Of a DNA stretch of 64,000 nucleotides, positions 55,295-63,482 are shown piece by piece (within the stretch, counting starts at the first letter, position 1; each line of letters opens with the position of its first letter). Under the pieces are notes generated by a model. It saw nothing but the letters and a program-made list of their open reading frames with translations, was not told the origin of the DNA and made no database searches. A program made the position numbers and the translations under genes. This stretch comes from Pseudomonas guangdongensis (lineage in GTDB: Bacteria; Pseudomonadota; Gammaproteobacteria; Pseudomonadales; Pseudomonadaceae), in the NCBI RefSeq assembly GCF_900105885.1, contig NZ_LT629780.1, forward strand, positions 930,001 to 994,000, in the 5' to 3' direction.

Positions 55295-57217
55295 ATGCAA
55301 TACCATCTGAACGGCTTCAAGCCCGGCAACTACCAGGTTCGCGACGAAGCGCGGGTGCCTGCCTCGCCGCCGCCGATGGTCGATCTGCCGCAGGAGGTGG
55401 ATGTGCTGATCGTCGGCTGCGGCCCGGCGGGTCTGGCGCTGGCGCGCCAGCTGGCGGACTTTGCCGACATCAGGACCTGCATCGTCGAGCAGAAGGCCGG
55501 GCCCATGCTGTTCGGCCAGGCGGATGGTATTTCCTGCCGCACCATGGAAATCATGGAGGCCTTCAACAGCAGCGCCCTGCTGGAGAAGGAAGCCTACCAG
55601 CTGCACCAGAACGCCTTCTGGGAGCCGGATGCGCAGAATCCGCAGCACATCAAGCGCACCCACAAGGTGGCGGATGCGCGCCTGGGGCTGTCCGAGTTCA
55701 CCCACTGCGTGGTGAACCAGGCGCGCCTGCACGACATCCTGCTCGACGGCATGGCGCATTCGGTCACCCACCTGGTGCCGCACTACAGCCGCCGCCTGCT
55801 GGCACTGAGCGTTGACCAGAGCCTGAGCCAGGACCTGGACGCCTATCCGATCACCGCGACCTTCGAGCGCAACGATGCCGGCCAGTCGGGCAGGGTCGAA
55901 ACCCTCAAGGCCCGCTACGTGGTCGGCTGCGACGGCGCCCGCAGCGCGGTGCGCAAGAACCTCGGCATCGAGCTGCAGGGCGACTCGGCCAACAAGGCCT
56001 GGGGCGTGATGGACGTGCTGCTGGCCACCGACTTCCCGGACATCCGGGTCAAGAGCTTCATCCAGTCGAAGGACCACGGCGCGGTGATGCTGGTGCCGCG
56101 CGAGGGCGGCTATCTGGTGCGCCTGTATGTCGAACTCGACCTGCTGGGCAAGGAGCAGCGCGCTTCGCAGCTGAACATGAGCGTCGACGACGTCATCGCC
56201 AAGGCCCAGCTGATCATGAGTCCGTACCGGGTGGAGGTGAAGGAAGTCGCCTGGTGGTCCATCTACGAAGTCGGCCAGCGCGTGGCCGAGCGCTTCGACG
56301 ACACCCCGGCGGGCAATCCGGACAAGCTGATTCCGCGCGCCTTCGTCGCCGGCGATGCCTGCCATACCCACAGCCCGAAAGGCGGCTGGGGCCTGAACAC
56401 CTCGCTGCCGGACACCTTCAACCTGGGCTGGAAGCTGGCGGCGGTGCTGCAGGGCAAGGCGCAGCCGAAACTGCTGCAGACCTACGCCGCCGAGCGGCGC
56501 AAGGTGGCCTTCATGCTGATCAACGCCGACCGCGAGATGTCGGCGCTGGTCGCCACCCGTGCCAACAAGGACGCCACCGCGGCGAAGACCAGCACCGCCG
56601 AGATCGAGAAATTCATCGCCCGGCAGAACGGCTTCATCGCCGGCACCTCGATCGGCTACGACGAGTCCTGGCTGTGCACGGGGCACGAGCACCAGGCGCT
56701 GGCGAGCGGCTTCCCGATCGGCCAGCGCTTCCATTCCGCCCAGGCCGTGCGCGTGGCGGATGGCTGCCCGGTGCATCTGGGGCACCTGAACAAGGCCGAT
56801 GGCCGCTGGCGCGTGTTCATCTTCGCCGACGCGCCCGGCCCGCTGGAGCCGGCCTCCCAAGCGGCCCGGCTGGTCGACTTCCTCGCCCACGACGCCAGCT
56901 CGCCGGTGCGCCAGTACACCCCGGCCGGCGCGGACGTCGACGCGGTGATCGACGTCTACGCGGTGTTCCAGCAGCAGGACCTGAGCATCGAGAACCTGCC
57001 GGACTTTCTCTGGCCGGCCAAGGGCAGATTCGGCCTGCGCGACTACGAGAAGGTCTTCCAGACCAGCGCGGCGCACGACGTGTTCGCCCAGCGCGGCATC
57101 GACCGCAACAAGGGCTGCATGGTGGTGGTGCGCCCGGACCAGCACATCGCCACCCTCCTGCCGCTGGATGCCCACGCCGAGCTGAGCCGGTTCTTCGCCG
57201 GGTTCATGCTGAAGTAG
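55295..57217 (+). CDS. MobA-like FAD aromatic monooxygenase (3-hydroxybenzoate 4-monooxygenase/phenol 2-monooxygenase type)
   Basis: A 640-residue single-component flavin hydroxylase close in length and layout to Comamonas MobA (639). The FAD motif is 'VDVLIVGCGPAGLALARQLADF' near 36-57, the second FAD/NADPH motif is 'YVVGCDGARSAVRKNLG', and the third is 'AFVAGDACHTHSPKGGWGLN'. A C-terminal thioredoxin-like domain (about 470-640) ends 'DRNKGCMVVVRPDQHIATLLPLD'. The third motif differs from the usual 'PKAGQGMN', notably Gln to Trp, so activity or substrate range may be altered. AGAGGA precedes the ATG. No ring-cleavage genes are adjacent, so the substrate is unknown. Confidence 0.87.
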   Translation: MQYHLNGFKPGNYQVRDEARVPASPPPMVDLPQEVDVLIVGCGPAGLALARQLADFADIRTCIVEQKAGPMLFGQADGISCRTMEIMEAFNSSALLEKEAYQLHQNAFWEPDAQNPQHIKRTHKVADARLGLSEFTHCVVNQARLHDILLDGMAHSVTHLVPHYSRRLLALSVDQSLSQDLDAYPITATFERNDAGQSGRVETLKARYVVGCDGARSAVRKNLGIELQGDSANKAWGVMDVLLATDFPDIRVKSFIQSKDHGAVMLVPREGGYLVRLYVELDLLGKEQRASQLNMSVDDVIAKAQLIMSPYRVEVKEVAWWSIYEVGQRVAERFDDTPAGNPDKLIPRAFVAGDACHTHSPKGGWGLNTSLPDTFNLGWKLAAVLQGKAQPKLLQTYAAERRKVAFMLINADREMSALVATRANKDATAAKTSTAEIEKFIARQNGFIAGTSIGYDESWLCTGHEHQALASGFPIGQRFHSAQAVRVADGCPVHLGHLNKADGRWRVFIFADAPGPLEPASQAARLVDFLAHDASSPVRQYTPAGADVDAVIDVYAVFQQQDLSIENLPDFLWPAKGRFGLRDYEKVFQTSAAHDVFAQRGIDRNKGCMVVVRPDQHIATLLPLDAHAELSRFFAGFMLK

Positions 57218-57240
57218 AGCGGCACACGCTCCCGGAAGAA

Positions 57241-57271
57241 CGCCACAGCCCGCTGCATGCGGGCTGTGGCG
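57241..57271. terminator. Hairpin between the MobA-like gene and the hdhA-like gene
   Basis: A 13-bp perfect inverted repeat with a TGCAT loop lies between two converging genes. It has no T-tract on either side but is stable enough to act as a terminator or 3' end stabiliser. Confidence 0.55.
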
Positions 57272-57295
57272 CAGATGGGAGCAGGGATGGCGCCC

Positions 57296-58060
57296 TCACA
57301 GCTCCTGCTGGCCGCCGCCGCTGACCGTCAGCACCTGGCCGCTGATCCACGCCGCCGCCGGCGAGCAGAGGAACAGCGCGGCGTAGGCGATGTCGCGGCC
57401 TTCGCCCAGGCGGCCCAGCGGGGTGTGGCGGAGCATCGCCCGCTCGGTCTCGGCGCTGAGCACCTTGGCCAGCGCCGCGGTGCGGATCGCGCCGGGGGCG
57501 ATGGCGTTGACGCGGATGCCGCGCGGACCGAGATCGAAGGCGATGTTGCGGGTCAGGTGGTTCTCCGCCGCCTTCGAGGCGGCGTAGGCGGCCATCTGCA
57601 CGTTCTTGTTCTCGCCGGCCATCGAGCTGATGTTGAGGATCGCCCCGCCGCCGGCGCGCTCCATGTGCGGCGCGCAGAGCTGGGCGAGGTGGAACACCGA
57701 GAACACGTTCAGCTCGAAAGCCTTGACGAAGGTTTCCAGGGGCATGTCGAAGGGTTTCGGGCCGCCGCCGCCGGCATTGTTGACCAGCAGATCGATCCGT
57801 CCGAAATGGGCCAGCGCCGCCTCCACCAGGGCTTCGCGATCCGCCGCGCGGGTCACGTCGCAGGCCTGCGCGCAGGCGCGGTGACCGGCGGCGAGGAGTT
57901 CCCCGGCCAGCGCCTCGGCGCTGGCCTGCTGCAGGTCGCCGACCACCACCGCCGCGCCGGCGGCGGCGAACAGTTCGGCGATGGCGCGGCCGATCCCGGC
58001 GCCCGCGCCGGTGACGATGGCCACCTGCCCTTGTAGTCCGAATGCGTCGAATACCGACAT
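57296..58060 (-). CDS. HdhA-like 7-alpha-hydroxysteroid dehydrogenase, SDR family
   Basis: A 254-residue classical SDR, one residue shorter than E. coli HdhA. The cofactor motif is 'VTGAGAGIGRAIA' (16-28). The segment 'NNAGGGGPKPFDMP' is identical to the HdhA sequence as remembered. The catalytic triad is Ser in 'NISSMAGENKN' with Tyr and Lys in 'YAASKAAE', and the C-terminus is 'SGQVLTVSGGGQQEL'. The close match suggests oxidation of 7-alpha-hydroxy bile acids or a similar hydroxysteroid. GGAGA precedes the ATG. It converges with the MobA-like hydroxylase gene. Confidence 0.86.
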   Translation of the reverse strand: MSVFDAFGLQGQVAIVTGAGAGIGRAIAELFAAAGAAVVVGDLQQASAEALAGELLAAGHRACAQACDVTRAADREALVEAALAHFGRIDLLVNNAGGGGPKPFDMPLETFVKAFELNVFSVFHLAQLCAPHMERAGGGAILNISSMAGENKNVQMAAYAASKAAENHLTRNIAFDLGPRGIRVNAIAPGAIRTAALAKVLSAETERAMLRHTPLGRLGEGRDIAYAALFLCSPAAAWISGQVLTVSGGGQQEL

Positions 58061-58199
58061 CGTCTTCTCCCGGTTGTGGAATCCGTACCGTCCTTGGGTA
58101 TAGGCGAGATCGACGGGCAGGACAAACGCACCCTGGAGGCAGGCACGCTGCGGGCTGCGGATGTACGGGAGCTGGCGGCGCCGGCAAGGGCGCCGGTTA

Positions 58200-58583
58200 T
58201 TAGCCTGCGGCCTGGCGCCGGCCCGGACGCAGCTGCTGCACCAGGCCCTGGAACCAGATCGCCAGCGCCGGATTGCCGCTGATCTGGATGTCCTTGTTCT
58301 GGATGCCCTGCATGAAGGCCAGTTGCCGGTTGGCGGCGGTGAGGGTGGCGAAGCCGTAGGCGGCGTCGCGGAAGGCGATGCTGAACGCCGGATGGGGCAC
58401 GCTGCCGGCGGCGCTGTGGATGCGCTGGTTCTCGACCCGGTAGTGGCGGGCGATGCGCCCGTCCTGGGTCTGCAGCTGGAAGACCAGTTCGCGGTCTTGC
58501 AGCTGGGCACGGAACACGGCGTTGCTGCGGCTGGCGCGGGCCAGCAGGCGCCCCAGCAACCAGAGCAGGAGGCGGAATTTCAC
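58200..58583 (-). CDS. Small SCP2-like conserved protein
   Basis: A 127-residue protein with a hydrophobic N-terminus ('MKFRLLLWLLGRLLARAS') and a body resembling SCP2 lipid-binding domains ('VFQLQTQDGRIARHYRVENQRI', 'KDIQISGNPALAIWFQGLVQQL'). The start is GTG with GAGGA 7 bases upstream. It is 139 bases upstream of the hdhA-like gene on the same strand, so the two may be cotranscribed. SCP2 similarity is moderate, and a sterol or lipid role is only a suggestion. Confidence 0.72.
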   Translation of the reverse strand: MKFRLLLWLLGRLLARASRSNAVFRAQLQDRELVFQLQTQDGRIARHYRVENQRIHSAAGSVPHPAFSIAFRDAAYGFATLTAANRQLAFMQGIQNKDIQISGNPALAIWFQGLVQQLRPGRRQAAG

Positions 58584-58681
58584 GGTGGCATCCTCGGATG
58601 CGGATGAGCGGACGACGCTGTCGGAACATGCCGCGGCAGTGGCCCGGAGCCGGCCGGCTCCGGGCGGCGAACGGCGGGCGC

Positions 58682-58954
58682 TCAGCTCACCGCGTCGCGC
58701 AGCGCCTTGCCCGGCTTGAAGGAAACGGTGTTGCTGGCGCGGATCTTGACCGGCTCGCCGGTCTGCGGGTTCTTGCCCATGCGCGCGCCGCGATGGCGTT
58801 GCAGGAAGGTGCCGAAGCCCACCAGGGTCACGCTGTCTTCGCGGTGCAGGGCCTGGGTGATTTCGTCGAGCAGCGCGTTGATCACGCGGCTGGCCTGTTC
58901 CCTGCTGAGATCGGCCTGTTCCGCGACGGCGGCCACGAGTTCCGGTTTACGCAT
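58682..58954 (-). CDS. HU-family DNA-binding protein
   Basis: A 90-residue HU/IHF-type nucleoid protein: helical N-terminus ('MRKPELVAAVAEQADLSREQASRVINALLDEI'), a core 'VTLVGFGTFLQRHRGARMGKNPQTGEPVKI' with the DNA-intercalating NP pair, and the end 'NTVSFKPGKALRDAV'. It matches the HU-like protein near ubiC in PAO1 (PA5348) and is not the main HupA/HupB. GAGGCAC precedes the ATG; the much longer open frame upstream has no support. Confidence 0.93.
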   Translation of the reverse strand: MRKPELVAAVAEQADLSREQASRVINALLDEITQALHREDSVTLVGFGTFLQRHRGARMGKNPQTGEPVKIRASNTVSFKPGKALRDAVS

Positions 58955-59185
58955 AAGTGCCTCATGAGATTGTTCTTGTTGTTGATGGACTGCGGCACGC
59001 GCAGTCGCCCTTCTCCCTGTCAGCCGCAGGCTCTGGCACGCGGCTGACCCGGCAAGGATGGCATGCTGGGGTGGGTCGCGCCAGCCTAGCCAATGGGCGT
59101 AGAGAAGCCGCGCACAGGCGCGCCGGGCCGCTCCGGCGGGCACATGCTAGACTGGCCGCCCCGTTTGCCCTTGCCCACCGTCATC

Positions 59186-59734
59186 GTGCCCCATTCCGTT
59201 TCCGCCGGCCCCACGTGGCTGGCCACCGACCGACTGCACCCCGCCCCCAGCGCCCGCGAACTGGACTGGCTGAACGAGCAGGGCTCGCTGACCCGCCGCC
59301 TCACCGCCCTCGGCGCCGGACGCTTCGCCGTCGAGCCGCTGTGCGAAGGCTGGCAGCTGCTGCGCGACGACGAGTGCGCCGCCCTCGGCGCGCCGTCCGG
59401 CAGCGAAGGCTGGGCGCGCGAGGTCTACCTGCACGGCGCCGGCCAGCCCTGGGTGTTCGCCCGCAGCGTGGCGACGCGCGTCGCTCTGGAGCGCGAGCCC
59501 TTCGCCCTCGCCGCGCTCGGCAACCGCTCGCTCGGCCACCTGCTGTTCAGCGATCCGGCCTTCGCGCGCGAGCCCATCGAGGCCTGCCGCTACCCGGCCG
59601 AGCTGCTGCCCGTGGCGGTGCGCGAGGCCGGCCTGTGGGGACGCCGCTCGCTGTTCCGCCGCGCCGGCCTCGGCGTGCTGGTCGCCGAGGTGTTCCTGCC
59701 GGCGCTGTGGCGGGCGGACGCCGCCCGGCGCTGA
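59186..59734 (+). CDS. ubiC: UbiC, chorismate pyruvate-lyase
   Basis: A 182-residue enzyme releasing pyruvate from chorismate to give 4-hydroxybenzoate, the first ubiquinone precursor. Typical residues are the arginine in 'EVYLHGAGQPWVFARSV' and the glutamate in 'LVAEVFLPALW'. A GTG start at 59186 is inferred from family length; in-frame ATGs at 59093 and 59144 would add an unlikely N-terminus, and no start has a strong ribosome site. It is followed by ubiA after 72 bases. Confidence 0.9.
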   Translation: MPHSVSAGPTWLATDRLHPAPSARELDWLNEQGSLTRRLTALGAGRFAVEPLCEGWQLLRDDECAALGAPSGSEGWAREVYLHGAGQPWVFARSVATRVALEREPFALAALGNRSLGHLLFSDPAFAREPIEACRYPAELLPVAVREAGLWGRRSLFRRAGLGVLVAEVFLPALWRADAARR

Positions 59735-59806
59735 GCGCCGGCGCACGGCAGACGGCCCGCGCCACCCCGGGCCTATAATCGGCCCTTCGCCCACCGGAGC
59801 CCCGCG

Positions 59807-60697
59807 ATGCCCGCCTTCCTGCTCAACGCCCTGGCCCGCCTGCACCCGCGCGCCCAGGACTTCATCGACCTGACCCGCCTGAACCGGCCGATCGGCATCT
59901 ACCTGCTGCTCTGGCCGACCCTCACCGCGCTGTGGATCGCCGCCGAGGGCGTGCCGTCGCCGGGGCTGCTGCTGATCTTCGGCCTCGGCGTGGTGCTGAC
60001 CCGTTCGGCCGGCTGCGCGATCAACGACTACGCCGACCGCGAGTTCGACGGCCACGTCAAGCGCACCCGCGACCGCCCGCTGGCCAGCGGGCGGGTCAGC
60101 GGGCGCGAGGCGCTGGCGCTGTTCGCCGCGCTGATGTTCGCCGCCTTCGCCCTGGTGCTGCTCACCGATCCGTTCACCATCGCCCTGTCGTTCGGCGCCC
60201 TGGGGCTGGCGGCGCTGTATCCGTTCATGAAGCGCCACACCCATCTGCCCCAGGTGGTGCTCGGCGCGGCCTATTCCTGGGGCATCCTGATGACCTTCAG
60301 CGCCACCCGCGGCGAACTGCCGGCGGCGGCCTGGCTGCTCTACCTGGCCAACCTGGCCTGGACGGTGGCCTACGACACCTACTACGCGATGACCGACCGC
60401 GACGACGACCTGCGCATCGGGGTGAAGTCCACGGCCATCCTGTTCGGCCGCGCCGACCGGCAAATCATCGCCGCCCTGCAGGGCGTGCACTTGCTCTGCC
60501 TGCTGCTCGCCGGCCTGCACTTCGGTCTGAGCGCCTGGTTCCAGCTTGGCCTGGCGCTCGCCGCCGGCTGCTTCCTCTGGGAGTACCGCAGCACCCGCGG
60601 AGGCGAGCGCATGGCCTGCTTCCACGCCTTCCTGCACAACCACTGGGCGGGTCTGGCGATCCTCGCCGGCACCGTGCTGGACTACGCGCTGCGCTGA
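59807..60697 (+). CDS. ubiA: UbiA, 4-hydroxybenzoate octaprenyltransferase
   Basis: A 296-residue inner-membrane prenyltransferase joining the polyprenyl chain to 4-hydroxybenzoate. It has eight to nine membrane segments and two aspartate-rich motifs, '[19 protein letters not shown]' (near 75) and '[20 protein letters not shown]' (near 192), that bind Mg-diphosphate. GGAG precedes the ATG. Forms a unit with ubiC. Confidence 0.97.
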   Translation: MPAFLLNALARLHPRAQDFIDLTRLNRPIGIYLLLWPTLTALWIAAEGVPSPGLLLIFGLGVVLTRSAGCAINDYADREFDGHVKRTRDRPLASGRVSGREALALFAALMFAAFALVLLTDPFTIALSFGALGLAALYPFMKRHTHLPQVVLGAAYSWGILMTFSATRGELPAAAWLLYLANLAWTVAYDTYYAMTDRDDDLRIGVKSTAILFGRADRQIIAALQGVHLLCLLLAGLHFGLSAWFQLGLALAAGCFLWEYRSTRGGERMACFHAFLHNHWAGLAILAGTVLDYALR

Positions 60698-60707
60698 ACC
60701 CGGCCGC

Positions 60708-61163
60708 TCAGCGCTGCAGGCCGTCGCGCAGCCCGCCGTCCATCCCGCTGCCGGGCGGCATGCCCGGCATGCTTGGCGGCGCCTCGTGGGCGTGCGGATG
60801 CGCCGCATGCCAGACGCCCATCCGCCCGTCGCCGCTGCGCTCGCCCGGCTGGCGGTCGTGGACGAAGGTGTACAGCGGGCGGCCGCGATAGGCCCATTGC
60901 CGGCTGCCGTCCGGGCGCGCCACCAGGCTCCAGTCGCCGGAGGCGGCCGCGTCCGGGCCGGCCAGCAGCGGCGGCCAGTTGGCCGCGCAGGCGTCGTGGC
61001 AGCTGGAGCGCCCGTCGCCGTCCTTGTCGAAGGTGTACAGGGTCATGCCGCGGCCATCGACCAGCACGCCGTCCCTGGCCGTCGCCGGCTCGGCCGCCAC
61101 GGCGGCGCCGTGCAGACCGCCCAGGGCGGCCAGCAGCGCCAGCGTCGCGGAGATTCTCGACAT
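60708..61163 (-). CDS. Exported Y-x4-D repeat protein (COG4315 type)
   Basis: A 151-residue secreted protein with a signal peptide ending near 'AAVAAE' (residue 24). Two copies of the LYTF-type repeat follow: 'GMTLYTFDKDGDGRSSCHDACAANWPPL' and 'GRPLYTFVHDRQPGERSGDG'. A conserved cysteine pair (CHDAC) lies in the first. Such proteins are often annotated as predicted lipoproteins of unknown role; here there is no clear lipobox. GAGGA lies 7 bases before the ATG. Convergent with ubiA, divergent from phoB. Confidence 0.88.
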   Translation of the reverse strand: MSRISATLALLAALGGLHGAAVAAEPATARDGVLVDGRGMTLYTFDKDGDGRSSCHDACAANWPPLLAGPDAAASGDWSLVARPDGSRQWAYRGRPLYTFVHDRQPGERSGDGRMGVWHAAHPHAHEAPPSMPGMPPGSGMDGGLRDGLQR

Positions 61164-61272
61164 CGCAGTATCCTCGCTCACAATGGAAGAATGCCGCCGC
61201 CCGAGCGGCGGATGCGTGCCCGCGCCGCGGCGGCTCCCTGAGCATAGCCGGGCAACGGACGGCGGCGCCGAC

Positions 61273-61306
61273 CTGTCACACCGCTGCAACAATTCCGTTA
61301 TGTAAT
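61273..61306 (+). promoter_or_regulatory. Pho box and -10 of the phoB promoter
   Basis: Two 11-base direct repeats, CTGTCACACCG and CTGCAACAATT (61273-61294), match the Pho box pattern, followed by a -10 TGTAAT (61301-61306). This indicates autoregulation of phoBR by PhoB under phosphate limitation. Confidence 0.75.
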
Positions 61307-61338
61307 GCCGCTTACACACACGGAGAGCAGAGACCCCC

Positions 61339-62028
61339 ATGGTTGGCAAATCCATCCTCATCGTCGACGACGAAGCACCGATCCGCGAGATGATCGCCGT
61401 CGCGCTGGAAATGGCCGGCTACGAGTGCCTGGAGGCGGAGAACACCCAGCAGGCCCACGCGCTGATCGTCGACCGCAAGCCGGACCTGATCCTGCTCGAC
61501 TGGATGCTGCCCGGCACCAGCGGCATCGAGCTGGCGCGGCGCCTCAAGCGCGACGAGCTGACCGCCGCCACGCCGATCATCATGCTCACCGCCAAGGGCG
61601 AGGAGGACAACAAGATCCAGGGCCTGGAGGTCGGCGCCGACGACTACATCACCAAGCCGTTCTCGCCGCGCGAGCTGGTCGCCCGCCTCAAGGCGGTGCT
61701 GCGCCGCACCGGCACCAGCGACGGCGAGACGCCGATCGAGGTCGGCGGCCTGGTCCTCGACCCGCTCGGCCACCGCGTCACCATCGACGGCAAGCCGGCC
61801 GAGATGGGCCCGACCGAATACCGCCTGCTGCAGTTCTTCATGACCCACCAGGAACGCGCCTACACGCGCAGCCAGCTGCTCGACCAGGTGTGGGGCGGCA
61901 ACGTCTACGTCGAGGAGCGCACCGTCGACGTGCACATCCGTCGCCTGCGCAAGGCGCTCGGCGAGGGCTACGAGAATCTGGTGCAGACGGTGCGCGGCAC
62001 CGGCTATCGTTTCTCCACCAAGAGCTGA
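61339..62028 (+). CDS. phoB: PhoB, phosphate-response regulator
   Basis: A 229-residue OmpR-type regulator, the same length as E. coli PhoB. The receiver domain has the acidic pair 'VDDEAP', phospho-acceptor Asp54 in 'LLDWMLPG' and Lys in 'TKPFSPRE'. The C-terminal winged HTH (about 130-229) ends '[29 protein letters not shown]'. It activates phosphate-starvation genes and lies downstream of a Pho box. Confidence 0.97.
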   Translation: MVGKSILIVDDEAPIREMIAVALEMAGYECLEAENTQQAHALIVDRKPDLILLDWMLPGTSGIELARRLKRDELTAATPIIMLTAKGEEDNKIQGLEVGADDYITKPFSPRELVARLKAVLRRTGTSDGETPIEVGGLVLDPLGHRVTIDGKPAEMGPTEYRLLQFFMTHQERAYTRSQLLDQVWGGNVYVEERTVDVHIRRLRKALGEGYENLVQTVRGTGYRFSTKS

Positions 62029-62083
62029 GGCCGATGCCCGGCTTTCCCGCCGCCCCGGGCGGCCGCTCGACAAGGATTGCAAG

Positions 62084-63385
62084 GTGAATCAAGACTGGCG
62101 CGGCCTCCTGTCCCGGCGCGTGCTGACGGTGGTCAGCCTCAGCCTGCTGCTCGGCCTGATCAGCGGCGAATACGCCTGGAGCCTGGTCGCCGGCCTCGGC
62201 GCCTACCTGTACTGGAACCTGCGCCAGCTGGTGCGCCTCTACCTGTGGCTCAAGCACGCCGGCCCCGACGAGCTGCCGCCGGAGAGCAACGGCCTGTGGG
62301 GCGAGGTGTTCGACGCCATCTACCACCTGCAGAAGCGCAACCAGCGCGCCCGCGGGCGCCTGCAGGCGGTGATCGACCGGGTGCAGGAGTCCACCGCGGC
62401 GCTGCGCGATGCGGTGATCATGCTCGACGCCCAGGGCAACCTGGAATGGTGGAACCGCGCCGCCGAGACCCTGCTCGGCCTCAAGGCCACCCAGGACGGC
62501 GGCCAGCCGATCACCAACCTGGTGCGCCATCCGCGCTTCAAGGAATACTTCGCCCAGGAGAACTACGGCGAGCCGCTGGAGCTGCCCTCGCCGGTCGGCG
62601 ACCACATCCGCCTGCAGTTCCAGCTGACCCTCTACGGCAACGGCGAGCACCTGATGCTGGTGCGCGACGTGACCCGCGTCCACCAGCTCGAACAGATGCG
62701 CAAGGACTTCGTCGCCAACGTCTCCCACGAGCTGCGCACCCCGCTGACCGTGCTGACCGGCTACCTGGAAACCCTACTGGACAACGTCGACGAGGTGCAG
62801 CCGCGCTGGCGCCGCGCCCTGCAGCAGATGCAGCAACAGGGCACGCGGATGCAGAACCTGCTCACCGACCTGCTGCTGCTGGCGCGCCTGGAGGCCACCG
62901 ACTACCCGGCCGACAACCGGCCGGTGGCCGTCGCGCCGCTGCTGCAGAGCATCCGCAGCGACGCCATCGCCCTGTCCGCCGAACGCGGCCACCGCATCGA
63001 GCTGCAGGCCGACCCGGCGCTGCTGCTCAAGGGCAGCGAGGCGGAGCTGCGCAGCGCCTTCTCCAACCTGGTGTTCAACGCGGTCAAGTACAGCCCCGAG
63101 GGCGGCGACATCCGTATCCGCTGCTGGCGCGACGCCGAGGGCGCGCACCTGGCGGTGCAGGACAGCGGCCCGGGCATCGAGGCCAAGCATATCCCGCGCC
63201 TCACCGAGCGTTTCTACCGGGTCGACGCCAGCCGCGCGGCCAACACCGGCGGCACCGGCCTGGGCCTGGCCATCGTCAAGCACGTGCTGCTGCGCCACCG
63301 CGCGCGGCTGGAGATCAGCAGCACGCCGGGCAAGGGCAGCAGCTTCGTCTGCCACTTCCCGCCGGCGCAGATCGCCACGCGCTGA
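62084..63385 (+). CDS. phoR: PhoR, phosphate-sensing histidine kinase
   Basis: A 433-residue membrane histidine kinase. Two N-terminal hydrophobic segments (about 10-50) are followed by a PAS domain (about 95-200, 'RDAVIMLDAQGNLEWWNRAAE'), the H-box 'NVSHELRTPLTVLTGYLE' with its histidine near 215, and the ATPase N/G boxes 'NLVFNAVKYSPEGG', 'VQDSGPGI' and 'GTGLGLAIVKHVL'. GTG start with AAGGA upstream. Pairs with phoB 55 bases upstream. Confidence 0.97.
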   Translation: MNQDWRGLLSRRVLTVVSLSLLLGLISGEYAWSLVAGLGAYLYWNLRQLVRLYLWLKHAGPDELPPESNGLWGEVFDAIYHLQKRNQRARGRLQAVIDRVQESTAALRDAVIMLDAQGNLEWWNRAAETLLGLKATQDGGQPITNLVRHPRFKEYFAQENYGEPLELPSPVGDHIRLQFQLTLYGNGEHLMLVRDVTRVHQLEQMRKDFVANVSHELRTPLTVLTGYLETLLDNVDEVQPRWRRALQQMQQQGTRMQNLLTDLLLLARLEATDYPADNRPVAVAPLLQSIRSDAIALSAERGHRIELQADPALLLKGSEAELRSAFSNLVFNAVKYSPEGGDIRIRCWRDAEGAHLAVQDSGPGIEAKHIPRLTERFYRVDASRAANTGGTGLGLAIVKHVLLRHRARLEISSTPGKGSSFVCHFPPAQIATR

Positions 63386-63482
63386 GCCGCCCGCCCGCCG
63401 CGCGAGGCGGGCCGCCGCGGCCGCTTGTCAGATCCGCGGGCGGCGGCCATGCTTGGCGCTCCCTCCACTACCCGCGGCCATC

